Below are positions 22,479 to 33,429 of a DNA stretch of 64,000 nt, piece by piece. The notes under the pieces are model-generated. The model did not search any database. It was not told where the DNA came from and saw only the letters and a program-made list of their open reading frames with translations. Position numbers and translations under genes: made by a program. The DNA is from Arctopsyche grandis (Eukaryota; Arthropoda; Insecta; Trichoptera; Hydropsychidae). The stretch's first letter is position 1, and the number at the start of each line of letters is the position of its first letter. Where the stretch lies: the NCBI RefSeq assembly GCF_051622035.1, contig NC_135360.1, forward strand, positions 6,448,001 through 6,512,000. The letters are read 5' to 3'.

Positions 22479-22659
22479 GAATCTCGTTGTTGTTTTTAGC
22501 GTACTTTTTTGACTTTATTATTACAGTTTTGGTATACAAAATTTCATAGAGGTAGATTTTCAAATGATTTGGAATAGTTTCAAGGAGTTCACACTTCCTC
22601 GCATATGCTGTTCGAACCGTAATCAAAGCAAATGATATTGCTAGCAGGAAAACGATCAT
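22479..22659 (-). CDS. Candidate first coding exon of a secreted peptide
   Basis: From an ATG at 22659 the frame reads a strong signal peptide (MIVFLLAISFALITVRTAYA), then RKCELLETIPNHLKIYLYEI and a Lys/Asn-rich stretch. It runs into a consensus donor GTAAGT whose intron starts at 22478, giving 60 codons in phase 1. No downstream exon was found, so the protein is incomplete. The family is not recognised; a small secreted peptide or hormone precursor is possible. A TA-flanked MITE (22675-22829) sits directly upstream of the start, in what would be the leader or promoter. Confidence 0.35.
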
Positions 22660-22674
22660 TTGAAAACTCACATA

Positions 22675-22829
22675 TGAAGGGCTCGGGGCAAGATAGTGTC
22701 AACCATCATTTTGGTCCAAATTTTCCTCAATATGCTATCCCATGTAAAATGATTAATTTACATAGATGGCATATTCAGAAAAATTTGGACCAAAATGATG
22801 GTTGACACTATCTTGTCCCGAGCCCTTCA
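22675..22829. mobile_element. TA-flanked MITE (mariner-like)
   Basis: The TIRs of about 57 bp begin TGAAGGGCTCGGG and run through GATGGTTGACACTATCTTG in the complement. The flanking dinucleotide is TA on both sides (22673-22674 and 22830-22831). The 155-bp element has nearly perfect arms, so it is a fairly recent insertion. It is non-coding. Confidence 0.85.
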
Positions 22830-23738
22830 TATGTACAGCCTGAAACGTAAAAGACCAGGACCAAAATGGAGGGGAGCTCACATCTATACAGAAATACATA
22901 TGTACATATTTATTTATTTTATAATTTTACCAGAGTGAAATCACAGAGTAGTTCCAATTCGTCACTATGGCTGAACAAAAACAAGATAAAAACAATACAA
23001 TAATAAGAAAATAAAATTTAAACAAAATAAGCAATCCCTCAACCAGATCAGCAAAATTTTAGATTGAACAAATCCAAGTTAACAGAAATCTGGTTGAGGA
23101 AATTGACCCCCCCCCCAGCAACAGACGACAAACATATGTAAAAATTCTGGTAATATTGAATTGTCTTTTAAAATACTTCCAAAATGGGGGTAAACGTCCT
23201 GAACAATTATATTTATGAGTATATGTAATACTATTTTTAGATTTATAAGACTACACTTTAATTAAAATTTCACATTTTTCACGATTAATGAATTTCTCAT
23301 TTTTATGTGTTCATGTTATTTTATTTCATTTAGTGAAAGTCTTTGATTAAATTATTATTGATTGTTGCATAAGCATAAATTACTGGAACATTAAGCGATA
23401 AAACTTGTTTGCGTTTGACTATTAAATAGCTACTTTTTGAACTGCCAATTTTTCTATCACGTCATCAAAGTCAATTTTCTTTACTAGTTCTTGTTCGATA
23501 GATATGTAACATTCCGAGATCTGTTAACCTTTATTGTGTCATACTTGACCTCAAATATTTTTTTATTAATTTTAATTCTGCTAATTTTAATTTTGAGAAA
23601 CTTTTTCTAATGCACCTGATTGGCTTTTAATAAATTCATCTCTGATTCGTTTAAGTTCTCGTTATTTATAGCCGCTTATATATTTTCTTCCTATTTATCG
23701 ATCTCTGCTATTGTTTAAAATGATAAATGGATAAACGG

Positions 23739-23815
23739 ATTATTCCGCAAAAAGCTATCTCGCGCACGTAACATCTGGCACTCGATTTTTGGGTAACGAA
23801 GCGCAAGTTGTACGA
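23739..23815. mobile_element. End fragment of the ATTATTCCGCAAAAAGC MITE
   Basis: It carries 'ggattattccgcaaaaagc', 'tcgcgcacg' and 'atctggcactcga', as at 19870-20035. The right end is missing, and the fragment abuts a LINE fragment. Confidence 0.6.
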
Positions 23816-23828
23816 AGTTTCTTCTTCT

Positions 23829-24400
23829 TCTTAATGCTTTGTCCGCATCTGGACGTTGGCGACCACCTCGTCGATTATTTGAAGATATCCGCATCGGTCT
23901 TCGGCAGCTCGGAACATATCTTCGGCGCTCATATCGGTCCACATGCGCATGTTTCGAAGCCAAGACAACTTCTTCCTGCCAATCCATTTTCTACCTTCTA
24001 TTTTTCCCATGGTTATCAAACGGATAAATTCGTATTTTGGACCCCGTATCATGTATCCGAGGTACTCCATCTTTCTCCGCTTGATGACAGAAACAAGTTC
24101 CCTACCTCTCCCTATCATGCCGAGGACAGCTTCATTTGATACTTATTTGGTCCACAGGATCTTCAGCATACGCCTGTAGACCCACATCTCAAAAGCTTCG
24201 ATGTGGCTGACCATCCCAGTCTTCAGAGTCCACGTTTCACATCCATGTAGCAATACTGTTCAGACCTACATAGCTCTTCGCAAATCTCAAACGCGTACGA
24301 AGATTGAGATGCTTGTTTGTAAGCGCCGCCTTCATTTTGATAAACGATGCTCTAGCCATTTCGATGCGGATCATCCTATCCATTTTAATAAATATTGAGA
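23829..24400 (-). pseudogene. 3' end of a non-LTR retrotransposon ORF2
   Basis: The minus-strand frame 24118-23831 reads RELVSVIKRRKMEYLGYMIR, then KYEFIRLITMGKIEGRK and RKKLSWLRNMRMWT. This is the conserved C-terminal tail of RTE/jockey-like LINE proteins (L...IKKRKL.YLGH..R...Y.L..LI..GKI.GKR..GR...SWL.N...W). Upstream, to about 24400, related sequence continues in other frames (for example EAFEMWVYRRMLKI), so it is frameshifted. It is 5'-truncated. Confidence 0.8.
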
Positions 24401-24439
24401 ACTATTCCAGGTATTGTATTATTATTGTTTTATTACATT

Positions 24440-24838
24440 TTATACCAGGAAGGCCTTACAGGTAAACCCAGTGCGCCTTCCTGGCCAATTACAAACAATA
24501 CAGCATTTTTATTATACAAGTCGCTGAATTACGAGACACTGAAAACTCGCAAATTTACGAGACATCTATGAATTTTACATAAATTTTATTGTACATTAAT
24601 CGTACTCAAATAGTGGTGGCATAGTAGATAGGAAGGATTTTAGCCAATTTTAATCGGGAACCGTTTCAACAATGAAATCAGAGAAAATTGGCAAACTCTG
24701 ATAGGAAACGATCGACCAGGAGTCACAAATATCCAGGTCAGCACTACAGATATACTCAGAAAAATTATTTTCAATCGAGGTCAACTCATGGGATCGAACC
24801 CGGCGCCTCTCGGTGTTAGGCAGAAGCTTAACCCTTTG
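24440..24838 (-). repeat. tRNA-derived SINE, tail type A, minus orientation
   Basis: In the complement, the head contains GCTTCTGCCTAACACCGAG and the B box GGTTCGATCCC. The body follows (GATCGTTTCCTATCAGAG, GTTTGCCAATTTTCTCTGAT, GTTGAAACGGTTCCC), then a tail with GAGACATC and the end block ggccaggaaggcgcactggg...ccttcctgg. The A-box end of the head is replaced by the 24830 dispersed repeat. Near-identical sisters are at 34270-34682 and 35148-35530. Confidence 0.8.
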
Positions 24839-25282
24839 CCCGCGGAAATAAATATAGCGAACAAGCCCTGTACACGGCACCTTTTTCGCTAATTTGACAA
24901 TCAAGTTTTCGACCTTAAATACAGATTTTAATATTTACTGAAGTAACCAGATATTTTAATTAACACATAAAATATTATTTTAAACAATAAAATACATAAT
25001 ATATCTCGTAGTTTTGGATTAATTGTCAAATAATCATTTTTCATAATTTTATGAAGACGTGACGTCACATAAGCGAGGTTTCAGTATGGTTCCACAAAAA
25101 ACTAATTTTTGACTGGTATATATTCATTTTAAGCAAATTGAATCGATGACATTCAACTCAGTAATATATTCAATCAATTTTGAACCTTAAAACAGTTGAA
25201 ATGGGCGCATATAAGCCTTAAAATCCCGTGCAAAGTTCAGAAATTCTATGGAAGACAGCCGCGCTACAGACTTGTCGCCCAA

Positions 25283-25376
25283 AGAATTATTTTCAATCGA
25301 GGTCAACTCATGGGATCGAACCCGGCGCCTCTCGGTGTTAGGCAGAAGCTTAACGACCGAGCTATGCTGCTGGCTA
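25283..25376 (-). repeat. tRNA-like head of a SINE, minus orientation
   Basis: The complement reads GCAGCATAGCTCGGTCGTTA (A box TAGCTCGGTCG), then GAGGCGCCGGGTTCGATCCC (B box). Spacing suits a tRNA-derived Pol III promoter. It ends in 'aaaataatt' and lacks the body, so it is a 3'-truncated or fragmented copy. Confidence 0.75.
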
Positions 25377-25435
25377 ATTGTATTTAATTGTATTGAATTT
25401 CCGTCTTGCAAACGTGTTATCAGTAGAGGTAGGAT

Positions 25436-25558
25436 AGCCAAGGGGCCGCTCATTGTTCCATTGTCGTAAATCCTTGGTAAAAAATGTTCGCCAAACCTTT
25501 AACAATGCATTTACAACATTTGAACAATACGCGGCACGCTCTGGGTCCGGGCTTTAGT
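25436..25558. mobile_element. Diverged palindromic MITE
   Basis: The ends 'ggatagccaagg' and 'gtccgggcttta', with the interior 'ttgttaaaggtttg..gaac' and 'catttacaacattt', match the better-preserved copy at 33430-33562. Confidence 0.55.
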
Positions 25559-26154
25559 TATCAGCAATGTTGCAATATCCTGAAAATAAAACTTATTAAT
25601 TATTATGAACGTTTCCAGAAAGATCATATGAAGTAAGTAAGTAAGCAAGGGGACGGTTAACGACCACTATAAAGCAACATTTTAAAGTGAAAACAGATTT
25701 TTTGTATTTTTATGTAAATGAAAGAGGTATTTTGTGTCAAAGTGCAGACTGCACGCTGCGAACAGGACAATTCATTATATGGAATATATATATATATATA
25801 TACTATGTACATTCTGCAAGACTTGCATCGATCGTTCATAGAAATTAAAATAAATTTAACGATACTTTCCATCAACAGTGCTTACTCTGATATCAAAAAA
25901 AAAAGCGCTAAATTTGTCGTCGAACCAGAATCATTCAAGTCAAGTTGATAAATGCAAAATATTTACATATGTACATATGTATACAAGGTTATAGTACATA
26001 TGTGTATGTATTTATGTATATTTTAAAATGCGAAGTGGGCGTTTTGACTCCAAGATTTCTCATTAAGTCCAATCAAGACTTATAAACTCGTAACGTTATT
26101 AAAATGAGCGAGTAGGACTAAACAAATGTAATCGCTGCCGTAACTGATACAATT

Positions 26155-26335
26155 TGCAGACTTTTTATTCAGCAAGCGCCGGTAAATTGACCGTATCTTC
26201 ACTCTATTTGAACGTTGAAAATAAATTTTATTCATAAATAAACAATCATTAGTAAATAAATTTTTCTTCAATAGAAAAAAGGGTGCCAGTTTAGTATGCG
26301 GTCTGCGTTTGAATTGCAGTCGACTATTTTTTTTT
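26155..26335 (+). repeat. Direct repeat, copy 1
   Basis: The segment from 'ctttttattcagcaagcgccggt' to 'gaattgcagtcgactatt' is repeated at 26617-26815. The two copies bracket a SINE. The second copy has a 20-bp insertion 'aatttgggctcgtttaaaac'. Confidence 0.75.
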
Positions 26336-26394
26336 AGTCTTGTGCATACATTTTTACATACTGTACATAAATCAAATTCAGATATTTGTGACAT

Positions 26395-26590
26395 AGCGTC
26401 ACAAATATCTGAATTTGATGGAGGAACCGTTTCAACAATAAAATCAGATAAATTGGCAAACTCTGAAATGAAACGATCGACTTGGAGTCACAAATATCCA
26501 AGTCTGACCAGCAGTATTAGCACGGGATCGAACCCGGTAACCTCTCGTTGCTAAAGATAAACGCAACCATCGAACCATACTGATGGTTCT
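26395..26590 (-). repeat. tRNA-derived SINE, minus orientation
   Basis: The complement has head ATGGTTCGATGGTTGCGTTTA, B box GGGTTCGATCCC, and the standard family body ending GTTGAAACGGTTCC. It is flanked by inverted 'tcaaattcagatatttgtgaca' on both sides, as in the plus-strand copy at 28887, so the palindromic tail belongs to the subfamily. Confidence 0.8.
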
Positions 26591-26616
26591 AGTTGTATTA
26601 AAGCAGTATTAAACAG

Positions 26617-26815
26617 CACTTTTTATTCAGCAAGCGCCGGTTAATTGACTCTATTTTAACATTGAAAATAAATTTTATTCATAAATATACAATTTGGGCT
26701 CGTTTAAAACTACCATTAGTAAATAAATTTTTCTTCAATAGAAAAAAGGGTGCTAGTTTAGTATGCAGTCTATCTTAGCATGCGATCTACCTTTGAATTG
26801 CAGTCGACTATTTAA
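26617..26815 (+). repeat. Direct repeat, copy 2
   Basis: See the partner at 26155-26335. It includes the same 'cttcaatagaaaaaagggtgc' and 'tagtttagtatgc' blocks. Non-coding. Confidence 0.75.
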
Positions 26816-26939
26816 TCATTGTGTGATTTTTATCGCTTTAAATGTAATTTTTGTTTTTTATAGGGCCAAACTTAACTTAACCTAACTTATCCTGACCCTT
26901 AAATAAATAGGTGTTGGCCGCAAAGATTTTATTTATTTA

Positions 26940-27405
26940 TTTTATTTTATTATAATCAATGTACACTCGTCATTACAGATCGCTCCAATGCGACGAGTAT
27001 ACGATAACGGTCAGAATACAATAATACATAGAATATAATAATTAATCAAGTACAGAAATAATAATCATAGAGACATCTATGGATTATTTTTAGATTTTGT
27101 GCACAATTATTATTACAATTTTTATACACATAATAAACACGAAATTATAGAGATGTCTGTAGATTTCAGATTACTGTGCATAATTTCTACAAATTATACA
27201 CACAGAATTGTGACAACAGGAAATGATCTATTACCAATTTTCAGGAACCGTTTCAACAATGATCAGACAACAATGGCAAACTCTGATAGAGAAACGATCG
27301 ATTTGGAGTCACAAAACCCCCAAATCTAACCAGCAGTTTGACGACTCGAACCATCGTTCTCAGTGGTGCTAAATATATACGCTACCATTAAGCCAAACTG
27401 CTGGC
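26940..27405 (-). repeat. tRNA-derived SINE, tail type B, minus orientation
   Basis: The complement begins with a tRNA-like head (CAGTTTGGCTTAATGGTAGCG) and a mutated B box. The body carries GATCGTTTCTCTATCAGAG and ends with the TTGGAGCGATCTGTAATGACG block and (aaat)n. Length is about 465 bp. Confidence 0.75.
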
Positions 27406-27863
27406 TAATATATATATATATGATATTGTTGCGTAGGGGTGGGTGGAGGATCCAAGTAAAAGGCCAACAGTCGTTTCACAGCATTTATTGATGATTAAGG
27501 AGATACACGCACTGGCAGTGCTCAGTCCAGAATCACATGATATCGCCTACGTACCGCCTTATAAAGGGTAGATCTCTCAGGACGCCTAATCTGTTTACCT
27601 GTTGTATAGTCACGTATTCGGATATGTATTTCCACGACATTGGGTCTCCCCGTACCGATTCTGAGAAATAACTAATAACGGTCATTGTTTAGCCTAAATG
27701 CACTTAGAGTCCAGATATAATCCTTGGAAGTAAGTGCATGCACTTAGTTAATCCGATAACAGATATCCGTTGGTCTAAGTGCAATTCGCTCAATCCGCGG
27801 CGTACGTAACAATATGTTTTTTTTTTATATTTTATTTCATCAATATTTTCACACTAAAAAAAA

Positions 27864-28199
27864 CCGGTCTCCGTGACGAGTCAGATTGTTAAATTACAGA
27901 AAACACAAATATCGGAAGGCAAAGATCGAAAATCGAAAGATCTTATGTCAAAAGATCAAAAAATCTGCGAAAGATCAAAAGATCTGCGCGCGCACATTAG
28001 TACGGGAGGAAAAGCCTGTTCCTCTTGTTCCTGTTGTATCCTGCTCGCGCAAATTAAGTGAGTATGTACGTGAGTATGTATCGTTTACCATGCACCCTTT
28101 TTTTTTGATCTTTCGACTTAAGATCTTTCGATTTTCGATCTTTGCCTTCCGATATTTGTGTTTTCTATAATTTAACATTCTGGCTCGTCACGTAGACCC
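27864..28199. mobile_element. MITE of the GGGTSWAC-TIR family
   Basis: The left end CCGGTCTCCGTGACGAGTCA is matched by the complement of the right end, TGGGTCTACGTGACGAGCCA. The arms contain 'cggaaggcaaagatcgaaaa' and its complement. The centre carries 'gcctgttcctcttgttcctg' shared with 60347-60747. Confidence 0.8.
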
Positions 28200-28886
28200 A
28201 AAAAAAAGCATATCTTAGCAGCCAACACCTATTTATTTAACGGTCAGGATAGGTTAAGTTAAGTTAAGTTAAGGTTGACCCTATTCATTTAAGATTAGGT
28301 TGTTAGGGTCGGTATTATTCAGTCTCAGTATCACACGCAACAACTGAGACCGCATATTTAAGTAAAAACGTGAAGGTAGATCGCATACTAAAGTAGATAT
28401 GTGTAGGTAGGCCGCATACTAAACTAGCACCAAAAAAATAATCTCAATTGTTTTTGTTTTAAATTTTTCGTTAGAATTTCAATTTTTTTACACAATTTTT
28501 CAACTACGGCTTTATTACTATGAATTAATTTCGAGTTTTATAATAAGACTTCCTGGCAGATTTTAATTGGTTCATTCAGTATACGTGGTGGGATAAAAAT
28601 AAACGGGGCCATTGAAAATCTCAAGCCGACTCTATTCCAAGGGGCCGCAATATAGTCAATTAAGTGTGTGAAGCCCTTTGATGTTGTTTCAAAAGTCATA
28701 TCGCGTTTCAACAGAAAAATTAATTAATCTACCCGATGTATATTTCAGAAGAAGGTCTGAAATAGTCTCCACTAATTGTTTTCAATTGAATCATGTTTAC
28801 ATCCATATTTTTATGTACGAATATTTAATCTTTTCGAAAATATTCAAAATAAATTACATTATATTATAGATACAGTTTTTACAACT

Positions 28887-29240
28887 AGAACCATCAGTAT
28901 GGTTCGATGGTTGCGTTTATGTTTAGCAACGAGAGGTTACCGGGTTCGATCCCAAGCTAATACTTCTGGGCAGACTTGGATATTTGTGACTCCAAGTCGA
29001 TCGTTTCCTTTCAGAGTTTGCTGATTTTTCCGATTTTATTGTTGAAACGGTTCCTCTATCAAATTCAGATATTCTATGTCACAAATATCTGAATTTGATT
29101 TATGTATAGTATGTAAAAATGTATGTACAAGTCTAATTCTATTGATGTCTCTATGGATTAATTCATTAATTAATTAATTGTTAATTTCATGTTCTTCAGC
29201 CTCTCGAAATGCAGTGATTTATGTAATAAAAAATGCTGTT
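28887..29240 (+). repeat. tRNA-derived SINE, plus orientation
   Basis: The head has ATCAGTATGGTTCGATGGTTG, then B box GGGTTCGATCCC. The body is GGATATTTGTGACTCCAAGTC, GATCGTTTCCTTTCAGAG, GTTGAAACGGTTCC. The tail contains 'gatgtctctatgg' and ends near 'aataaaaaatgctg'. It is the orientation mate of 26395-26590. Confidence 0.8.
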
Positions 29241-29520
29241 TAATTAATAAAAAAAATGTTTGTAATTAATTGTCTACGAAGGCTTTCCTGGTAATATACC
29301 TATATATATATCTAATCTATAATTTGGAAAGAGACTTTGTATGTAAATATCCTTGGTCGTCGTCGTCGTCGTCTTCGTCGTCGTCGTCCGTAGATCGGTG
29401 ACGTCATCGAACACGTGATTCGATTTTTTTTTTTTTTCGATCCATGGGCGCCGATTTGTTTTTTTCGATTCAATGGATTCACCCCCGCGGGGGCGCAAAG
29501 CGAGTAGTTTCATGGGGCCC

Positions 29521-30290
29521 CGCCAGGGGCGCCACAAGGGGCGCAGCCCCGTGGGGCTCAAAAGGGGGCGCCACAAGGGGCGCAGCCCCGTGGGGCCCCG
29601 AAGGGGGCCCGGGGGGCCCAGCCTCATGGGGCGCAGCCCCATGGGGCTCAAAAGGGGGCGCCACAAGGGGCGCAGCCCCGTGGGGCCCAGCCTCATGGGG
29701 CGCAGCCCCATGGGGCTCAAAAGGGGGCGCCACAAGGGGCGCAGCCCCGTGGGGCCCAGCCTCATGGGGCGCAGCCCCATGGGGCTCAAAAGGGGGCGCC
29801 ACAAGGGGCGCAGCCCCGTGGGGCCCAGCCTCATGGGGCGCAGCCCCATGAGGCTCAAAAGAGGGCGCCACAAGGGGCGCAGCCCCGTGGGGCCCCGAAG
29901 GGGGCCCGGGGGGCCCAGCCTCATGGGGCGCAGCCCCATGGGGCTCAAAAGGGGGCGCCACAAGGGGCGCAGCCCCGTGGGGCCCCGAAGGGGGCCCGGG
30001 GGGCCCAGCCTCATGGGGCGCAGCCCCATGGGGCTCAAAAGGGGGCGCCACAAGGGGCGCAGCCCCGTGGGGCCCCGAAGGGGGCCCGGGGGGCCCAGCC
30101 TCATGGGGCGCAGCCCCATGGGGCTCAAAAGGGGGCGCCACGAGGGGCGCAGTGGGGCCCCGTGGGGCCCCGAAGGGGGCCCGGGGGGCCCAGCCTCATG
30201 GGGCGCAGCCCCATGGGGCTCAAAAGGGGGCGCCACAAGGGGCGCAGCCCCGTGGGGCCCCGTAGGGGGCCCGGGGGGCCCAGCCTCATG
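29521..30290. repeat. GC-rich tandem array, 90-bp and 69-bp units
   Basis: The unit is built from short palindromes such as ggggcgcagcccc, catgggg/ccccatg, ggggcccc and gggcgcc. The long form is 90 bp and the short form 69 bp, lacking 21 bp around 'gaagggggcccgggg'. Both lengths are multiples of three and stop-free in several frames, which explains open frames of up to 320 codons on both strands. These are not genes. Confidence 0.95.
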
Positions 30291-30294
30291 AAGC

Positions 30295-31280
30295 GCAAGC
30301 CCTAATAGGCATTAACTAAGGGGGGCGAAGCCCTAGACGGCAATTAATCATGGGGGCGCGGAGGGGCGAAGCCCTAAAAGGCAACTGATCATGGGGGCGA
30401 AGCCTTAGACGGCATTTAATCATGGGGGCGCGGAGGGGCGAAGCCCTAAAAGGCATTAACTAAGGGGAGCGAAGCCCTAAACGGCAATTAATCTTGGGGG
30501 CGCGGGGGGCGAAGCCCTAAAAGGCAACTGATCATGGGGGCGAAGCCTTAGACGGCATTTAATCATGGGGGCGCGGAGGGGCGAAGCCCTAAAAGGCATT
30601 AACTAAGGGGGGCGAAGCCCTAAACGGCAATTAATCTTGGGGGCGCGGGGGGCGAAGCCCTAAAAGGCAACTGATCATGGGGGCGAAGCCTTAGACGGCA
30701 TTTAATCATGGGGGCGCGGAGGGGCGAAGCCCTAAAAGGCATTAACTGAGGGGGGCGAAGCCCTAAACGGCAATTAATCTTGGGGGCGCGGGGGGCGAAG
30801 CCCTAAAAGGCAACTGATCATGGGGGCGAAGCCTTAGACGGCATTTAATCATGGGGGCGCGGAGGGGCGAAGCCCTAAAAGGCATTAACTAAGGGGGGCG
30901 AAGCCCTAAACGGCAATTAATCTTGGGGGCGCGGGGGGCGAAGCCCTAAAAGGCATTAACTAAGGGGGGCGAAGCCCTAGACGGCATTTAATCATGGGGG
31001 TGCGGAGGGGCGAAGCCCTAAAAGGCATTAACTAAGGGGGGCGAAGCCCTAAACGGCAATTAATCTTGGGGGCGCGGGGGGCGAAGCCCTAAAAGGCATT
31101 AACTAAGGGGGGCGAAGCCCTAGACGGCTTTGAATCATGGGGGCGCGGAGGGGCGAAGCCCTAAAAGGCAACTGATCATGGGGGGCGAAGCCCTAAACGG
31201 CAATTGCTCATGGGGCGTGGAGGGGCGAAGCCCTAGAAGGCAAAGGCTCAGGGGGGTGCCGAGGGCGAAGCCCTAGAAGG
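30295..31280. repeat. Tandem array, about 36-bp units in a 143-bp higher-order repeat
   Basis: The basic unit carries ggggcgaagccctaaa.ggca followed by attaact/aattaatc/actgatc. Four units form a 143-bp higher-order repeat; 'ggcattaact' recurs at about 30452, 30595, 30738 and 30881. The gcgaagcc core resembles the element's own 3' terminus (gagcgaagccggg). Confidence 0.9.
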
Positions 31281-31499
31281 CAAAAAAAAAAAAATGATTT
31301 TTTTTTTTGATTTTTTTAAATTTTTTTTTTGATTTTTTTTTTATTTTTTTTTTGATTTTTTTTTTGATTTTTTTTTTATTTTTTTTTTTATTTTTTTTTT
31401 TAATTTTTTAATTTTTTTTTTTTTTTTAATTAAATTAGCTTAGTCATGTTTAAGCGGTTTATATTATAAACACTGAGCGAAGCCGGGTAATACAGCTAG

Positions 31500-32950
31500 T
31501 CTAATCTATAATTTGGAAAGAGACTTTGTATGTATGTATGTATCCTTGGTCGTCGTCGTCGTCTTCGTCGTCCGTAGATCGGTGACGTCATCGAACACGT
31601 GATTCGATTTTTTTTTTTTTTCGATCCATGGGCGCCGATTTTTTTTTTCGTTTCAATGGATTCACCCCCGCGGGGGCGCAAGGCGAGTAGCTTCATGGGG
31701 CCCCGCCAGGGGCGCCACAAGGGGCGCAGCCCCGAAGGGGGCCCGGGGGGCGCAGCCCCGTGGGGCCCCAGCCTCATGGGGCGCAGCCCCATGGGGCTCA
31801 AAAGGGGGCGCCACAAGGGGCGCAGCCCCGTGGGGCCCCGAAGGGGGCCCGGGAGGCCCAGCCTCATGGGGCGCAGCCCCATGGGGCTCAAAAGGGGGCG
31901 CCACAAGGGGCACAGCCCCGTGGGGCCCCAGCCTCATGGGGCGCAGCCCCATGGGGCTCAAAAGGGGGCGCCAACAGGGGCACAGCCCCGTGGGGCCCCG
32001 AATGGGGCCCGGGGGGCCGAGCCTCATGGGGCGCAGCCCCATGGGGCTCAAAAGGGGGCGCCACAAGGGGCGCAGCCCCGTGGGGCCCCGAAGGGGGCCC
32101 GGGGGGCCCAGCCTCATGGGGCCCAGCCTCATGGGGCGCAGCCCCATGAGGCTCAAAAGGGGGCGCCACAAGGGGCGCAGCCCCGTGGGGCCCCGAAGGG
32201 GGCCCGGGGGGCCCAGCCTCATGGGGCGCAGCCCCATGGGGCTCAAAAGGGGGCGCCACAAGGGGCGCAGCCCCGTGGGGCCCCGAAGGGGGCCCGGGGG
32301 GCCCAGCCTCATGGGGCGCAAGCCCTAATAGGCATTAACTAAGGGGGGCGAAGCCCTAGACGGCAATTAATCATGGGGGCGCGGAGGGGCGAAGCCCTAA
32401 AAGGCAACTGATCATGGGGGCGAAGCCTTAGACGGCATTTAATCATGGGGGCGCGGAGGGGCGAAGCCCTAAAAGGTATTAACTAAGGGGGGCGAAGCCC
32501 TAAACGGCAATTAATCTTGGGGGCGCGGGGGGCGAAGCCCTAAAAGGCATTAACTTAGGGGGGCGAAGCCCTAGACGGCTTTTAATCATGGGGGCGCGGA
32601 GGGGCGAAGCCCTAAAAGGCAACTGATCATGGGGGCGAAGCCCTAAACGGCAATTGCTCATGGGGCGTGGAGGGGCGAAGCCCTAGAAGGCAAAGGCTCA
32701 GGGGGGCGCCGAGGGCGAAGCCCTAGAAGGCAAAAAAAAATTGATTTTTTTTTTTTGATTTTTTTTAATTTTTTTTTTGATTTTTTTTTTTTGATTTTTT
32801 TTTTGATTTTTTTTTATTTTTTTTTTATTTTTTTTTTAAATTTTTTTTTTTAATTTTTAAATTTTTTTTTTTTTTTTTAATTAAATTAGCTTAGTCATGT
32901 TTAAGCGGTTTATATTATAAACACTGAGCGAAGCCGGGTAATACAGCTAG
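31500..32950 (+). mobile_element. Non-autonomous Helitron 2, head-to-tail with Helitron 1
   Basis: It begins TCTAATCTATAATTTGG at the base directly after the CTAG of Helitron 1, and ends ...ACAGCTAG at 32950, followed by T. It has the same internal plan, shorter: GTC tract, GC-rich array (31690-32320), gcgaagccc array (32325-32735) and a T-rich zone (32745-32880). The exact junction argues for tandem insertion or rolling-circle concatenation. Confidence 0.85.
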
Positions 32951-32951
32951 T

Positions 32952-33429
32952 GTAAAATAAAAATAAAATAAAATAAAAACGTCTGTCCCTGCAACATTTA
33001 AATATTTAATTCGAACTGTTAAATACAGGGATTGACTTGGTCTATAGTACTTGGCTACATGGAGTTTAATATAAACAATATAAAAGACCTTTGTAAAAAT
33101 TACTAAAGCTACACTTACACTAATTTTTTTTTTTTTTTTACTTTAACTTTCAATTACATTTAAGTTAGCAAAGATGTTCTGAATACTGCGTATTTAAATC
33201 TTGGCAAATACTAGAGGTTCATAACAAAGCTTGTTGTTTAATATATATTGTTAAGTTGTTGTTTTTCTATTACTAAGTTCAAATGAGATAAAATGACTAG
33301 TGATTAGAGAAATATGCTTTAAGGCATTGTGGCTATTATTAACTTCGTAAAAAACCTTTTTTTATTACTCTCTTTGCGTTCAGCACTGTTGGAACGTGTA
33401 TTGTGAATTGGTATTGCCCTGATCACTAG
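32952..33429. other. No supported gene
   Basis: A/T-rich sequence with a poly-T run at 33127-33140. No reading frame or repeat family was recognised. Confidence 0.4.

Larger units (their letters stand above)
29311..31499 (+). mobile_element. Non-autonomous Helitron 1 with GC-rich minisatellites
   Basis: The 5' end is TCTAATCTATAATTTGG and the 3' end ...GAGCGAAGCCGGGTAATACAGCTAG. It starts after A (29310) and ends before T (31500). This fits the Helitron rules: 5' TC, 3' CTRR, insertion between A and T, no target duplication. A hairpin (gtttat-att-ataaac) lies about 35 bp before the 3' end. The interior holds a (GTC)n tract, a 90/69-bp GC-rich tandem array (29521-30290), a 143-bp higher-order array (30295-31280), and A/T-rich runs. 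No Rep/helicase frame is present. Confidence 0.85.

Noticed and set aside
25283..25376. Functional tRNA gene (A and B boxes present)
   Set aside because: No cloverleaf with a paired acceptor stem could be formed by eye, and the same head is joined to a SINE body in many copies.
29274..30291. Open frames of 220-320 codons on both strands (Pro/Gly/Ala-rich)
   Set aside because: They arise from tandem units of 90 and 69 bp, both multiples of three, so several frames stay open at once. Codon content simply follows the repeat. They lie inside a Helitron.
29521..31280. CRISPR-like appearance of regular repeats
   Set aside because: Repeats are contiguous and internally palindromic, with no unique spacers, and the genome is eukaryotic.
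31496..32342. Similar long open frames in the second Helitron
   Set aside because: Same cause: stop-free GC-rich tandem units, with overlapping frames on both strands.
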